A stretch of DNA of 6,532 nt. It comes from Candidatus Sigynarchaeota archaeon. Lineage in GTDB: Archaea > Asgardarchaeota > Lokiarchaeia > Sigynarchaeales > Sigynarchaeaceae. The translations under genes were made by a program, and so were the position numbers. Location: NCBI GenBank assembly GCA_030587525.1, contig JAUQYW010000575.1:1-6532 (forward strand). Direction: 5' to 3'. Under the pieces are notes generated by a model. That model saw only the letters and a program-made list of their open reading frames with translations. It searched no databases and was not told the origin of the DNA. How positions within the stretch are numbered: position 1 is the first letter of the stretch; each line of letters opens with the position of its first letter. Below are positions 4,717-6,532 of this stretch, in pieces.

Positions 4717-5544
4717 ATGAAAATTTCCACTGCCAAGGTTGTCGCCCTGGGTGACAACGAGACTGGCAAGACGGCGATGCTTCGCTGGTTCTTGTCGGGC
4801 ACACCCGCTTGCTTCGTCGACCATTACACGCCGACGCTGGGCGCGGATTTTTGCATTCTCGAGGTTAAGGTGGATGACGGGGAGTTTCACCTGTATTTCT
4901 GGGACTTGAATGGCTGCACCCCGTTCAAGCTGTTGCGGAGATATTATATCCACGGGATGAACGCGTATTTCATCATGTTCGACGTGACACGGCCGGAGAC
5001 CTTCGAACACGTGCGAGATTGGCACGATGAGGCACGCAAGGTGAATCCAAAGGCGACTGGTCTCTTGATCGGTACGCACATCGACAAGGTACAAGAACGG
5101 AAGGTCTCTGAAGAGGCGATTGCCAATGTCGCCCGAGAGCTGGGATACAAGGCAATCACTGTGTCGGCGAAGACGGGGGAGCATTGCCTCGACGCGCTGC
5201 GCGAAATCGTAAAAATCCTCGCGCCGCAAGATAACGGCGAGCACGTGGCTTTGGGAAGGAAAGATCTATACAAGGTTGGCCTCGGTAGCAACATACCTTC
5301 AAACTTAGGAAATGGCAGCTTCAACAAGATCGCCTCGGCGAAGGTGGCGATTCTCGGCGACAACGAGACCGGCAAGAGCGCGCTGCTGCGATGGATCGAT
5401 GGAAAGGACTTTATGCCCGATTACAAGCCCACGTTCTGCCTGGACTCCATTATAAAGGACGTGGGCGTGGGAATCACTTGCGCTAGCCTTTTTATCTGGG
5501 ACTACAATGGCCTCCACTCGATAAGGAACATCCGGGCGACTTAA
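4717..5544 (+). CDS. Tandem Ras-like small GTPase: complete domain 1 plus first half of domain 2
   Basis: 275 residues up to an in-frame TAA. Domain 1 (~1-168) is a full small GTPase: G1 GDNETGKT (12-19), switch-I Thr in PTLGADF (39-45), G3 WDLNG (62-66), G4 as GTHID (119-123, Thr in place of the usual Asn) and G5 SAK (150-152). The residue after G3, the catalytic Gln of Ras/Rab, is Cys, so intrinsic hydrolysis is probably weak. A ~40-residue linker leads to domain 2 with G1 GDNETGKS (214-221), a switch-I-like PTFCLD (239-244) and WDYNG (261-265), cut off by TAA at 5542-5544. No C-terminal Cys lipidation motif is present. Small GTPases are membrane-traffic and signalling switches and are abundant in Asgard archaea; the TKxD-like G4 is typical of the Rho branch. 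The start ATG lies just before the first beta strand. Downstream, the same frame continues as the rest of domain 2. Confidence 0.88.
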   Translation: MKISTAKVVALGDNETGKTAMLRWFLSGTPACFVDHYTPTLGADFCILEVKVDDGEFHLYFWDLNGCTPFKLLRRYYIHGMNAYFIMFDVTRPETFEHVRDWHDEARKVNPKATGLLIGTHIDKVQERKVSEEAIANVARELGYKAITVSAKTGEHCLDALREIVKILAPQDNGEHVALGRKDLYKVGLGSNIPSNLGNGSFNKIASAKVAILGDNETGKSALLRWIDGKDFMPDYKPTFCLDSIIKDVGVGITCASLFIWDYNGLHSIRNIRAT

Positions 5545-5850
5545 TTGTATGGCATGAAGGTGTTCGCGCTCGTGTTCGACTTGACCCGGCCAGAAAGCCT
5601 CGAATCCTTGCGCCTCTGGCATGACGAGATCATTAAGGCGAATCCAAAGGCACGGGGAATCATCGTCGGCACGAAGCTGGACCTGGTGCAAGATCGCAAG
5701 GTAACCGGCGCGGCCATCGATGCCATTACCGGCGAGCTCGGGTGCAAGGCATTCCTCGTTTCAGCAAAAACGGGGGAAAACTGCAAGGGTATGATCGAGG
5801 AATTGGCGCACATGGTCGTTCAATCGGAAACAAGCGCTCCAAAAACATGA
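5545..5850 (+). pseudogene. C-terminal half of GTPase domain 2, cut off by in-frame TAA
   Basis: This segment is in the same frame as the upstream GTPase and begins straight after its TAA. It encodes LVFDLTRPESLESLRLWHDE, then G4 GTKLD (~42-46) and G5 SAK (~73-75), then a helix and a short tail. It has no P-loop and cannot be a GTPase alone. Aligned codon for codon with domain 1, RRYYIHGM corresponds to RAT-stop-LYGM with no length change, so one base (TAT/TAC to TAA) separates the two halves. With the stop repaired the tandem protein would be 378 residues. Re-initiation at the TTG directly after the stop, or at ATG 5554, is possible but would give a fragment. The G4 and G5 motifs are undamaged, so the stop is either recent, an assembly error, or tolerated by readthrough. 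TAA is not the pyrrolysine codon. Confidence 0.72.
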
Positions 5851-5917
5851 GTCAAGGTCATCCAAGCCTGCATTACCATCACTGCGCGGCTGCTGCTGAC
5901 GCGGCGTTCCCGCGTAC

Positions 5918-5925
5918 CCTATAAC
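5918..5925 (+). promoter_or_regulatory. TATA-like box before the third GTPase-fold gene
   Basis: CCTATAAC is centred ~34 nt upstream of ATG 5956, placing a transcription start about 8 nt before the ATG. The 5851-5955 interval otherwise holds only a 25-codon frame that I do not trust. Confidence 0.4.
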
Positions 5926-5955
5926 CACCAACACGGTAGGATTCCGTGAGTACCC

Positions 5956-6528
5956 ATGATCGACGAACTTTCACCCGCGACGACGAGCCCGCCAACACAT
6001 GGTTTCAAGATCGTGTGCATCGGGAGCAACGAGGTCGGCATGACCACGTTAATGCGCCGGTTCTGCCAGGACAGATTCGTGGATGATGGCAAACCGACGC
6101 TTGGAACGGATTTATACCTCAAGGAAATTCGCATCGGTAATCAAGTCGTCTTGCTGATCCTTTGGGATCCGGCGTCGCAAGACAGTTTCATGATCCTGCG
6201 AAAGTACTACTTCATGTACGCGAGATGCGGTTTACTCTTGTTTGACGTGAACGATCCCCGCAGCCTCGCGGAACTGGAGGCGCGGCGCGATGAGTTCCTG
6301 GCTGCGTGTTCCCAAGCCCTGTGCATTATGATCGGCACCAAGCTCGATAGGTTAAAAGGACGCGGGCAAGTTGTGGAGGAGGCGGCGCGGATGGCGTCCA
6401 AGTACGGGTACGAGTTGTTCCTCACCTCGGCAAAAACCGGCGAGGGCTGCCACGAGGCGCTAGATGCGATTTTGCGAGCGCTGCTGCAGAAAGAAATCAT
6501 CGACTGCCGGTTGAGCATCACGAGATAA
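5956..6528 (+). CDS. Degenerate Ras-like GTPase-fold protein (P-loop Lys replaced by Met)
   Basis: The 190-residue single-domain protein aligns along its length with the tandem GTPase: FKIVCIGSNEVGMTTLMRRF (17-36), PTLGTDLYLKEI (47-58), LLILWDPASQDSF (66-78), RKYYFMYARCGLLLFDV (82-98), GTKLD (127-131), TSAKTGEGC (157-165) and a final helix. Two key nucleotide-binding positions are changed. The P-loop lysine (GxxxxGK[S/T]) is Met29 (ATG at 6040-6042), and the DxxG glycine is Ser74 (DPAS). The Gln equivalent to Ras Gln61 is kept, and G4 and G5 are intact. This predicts poor GTP binding or hydrolysis, i.e. a pseudo-GTPase used as a binding module, unless AAG-to-ATG is a sequencing error. No lipidation cysteine is at the C-terminus (ends SITR). 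It has its own promoter 106 nt after the previous gene and is probably a paralogue from local duplication. Confidence 0.85.
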   Translation: MIDELSPATTSPPTHGFKIVCIGSNEVGMTTLMRRFCQDRFVDDGKPTLGTDLYLKEIRIGNQVVLLILWDPASQDSFMILRKYYFMYARCGLLLFDVNDPRSLAELEARRDEFLAACSQALCIMIGTKLDRLKGRGQVVEEAARMASKYGYELFLTSAKTGEGCHEALDAILRALLQKEIIDCRLSITR

Positions 6529-6532
6529 GATT

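Noticed and set aside
4944..5375. Minus-strand frames opposite the GTPase genes (also 4636-5244, 5305-5813 and 6207-6521)
   Set aside because: They recur opposite each GTPase copy with the same Ser/Arg-rich composition and are antisense by-products of the GTPase codons.
5542..5544. In-frame TAA as a genetic-code reassignment
   Set aside because: Several genes here end at TAA (LRR, UDG, WD40, third GTPase), so TAA acts as a normal stop in this genome.
5847..5924. 25-codon ATG frame overlapping the GTPase stop as ATGA
   Set aside because: Very short, His/Ala-rich, no motif, and it ends inside the TATA-like box of the next gene.
1..6532. tRNA or rRNA genes, CRISPR array, transposase or integrase
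   Set aside because: No cloverleaf, no regularly spaced direct repeats, and no recognisable transposase or integrase motif were seen on either strand.

Overview
The window most likely comes from an archaeon, and the gene set points to the Asgard group. There are three Ras-superfamily small-GTPase domains, a leucine-rich-repeat protein that also carries NPNTP-type (LRV-like) repeats, a seven-bladed WD40 propeller, and the N-terminal zinc ribbon of an archaeal/eukaryotic RNA polymerase cleavage factor (TFS/RPB9 type). Archaeal promoter elements (BRE/TATA boxes about 26 nt upstream of start codons, i.e. leaderless transcripts) support this. No RNA genes, CRISPR arrays or transposases are visible. 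The lineage is an inference from gene content, not a measured placement.

Layout. 1-435: three-TM membrane protein. 446-1366: LRV/LRR protein. 1348-1698: a stop-free frame encoding a TFS-type zinc ribbon with no ATG, GTG or TTG start; a perfect 10-bp inverted repeat lies in its 5' part. 1797-2225: small secreted or membrane-anchored beta-rich protein. 2305-2916: probable uracil-DNA-glycosylase-superfamily protein behind a good leaderless promoter. 2923-3363, minus strand: a two-TM membrane protein (2923-3195) abutting the truncated, frameshifted N-terminal half of a 6-pyruvoyl-tetrahydropterin synthase/QueD gene (3200-3363). 3442-4396: WD40 propeller with a one-base frameshift in a G5 run. 4397-4716: poorly resolved interval with a T6 terminator candidate and a TATA box. 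4717-5850: tandem small GTPase of two fused domains, interrupted by an in-frame TAA. 5956-6528: third GTPase-fold protein, which has lost its P-loop lysine and its DxxG glycine.

The main message is that this stretch is easy to mis-annotate. The long plus-strand frame starting at 2942 looks like one WD40 protein, but its first ~500 bases are the antisense of real minus-strand coding sequence. One base removed at 3514-3518 restores a complete seven-bladed propeller, one base added near 3286 restores a textbook PTPS motif, and one base change at 5544 restores a second GTPase domain. Either this is a decaying or rearranged island, or the assembly carries several small errors; read-level checks would decide.

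Together the intact genes suggest a protein-interaction and signalling neighbourhood (LRR and WD40 scaffolds, Ras-like switches, small membrane and secreted proteins) mixed with remnants of housekeeping genes (PTPS/QueD, TFS). No operon is firmly visible; most genes appear to have their own promoter.
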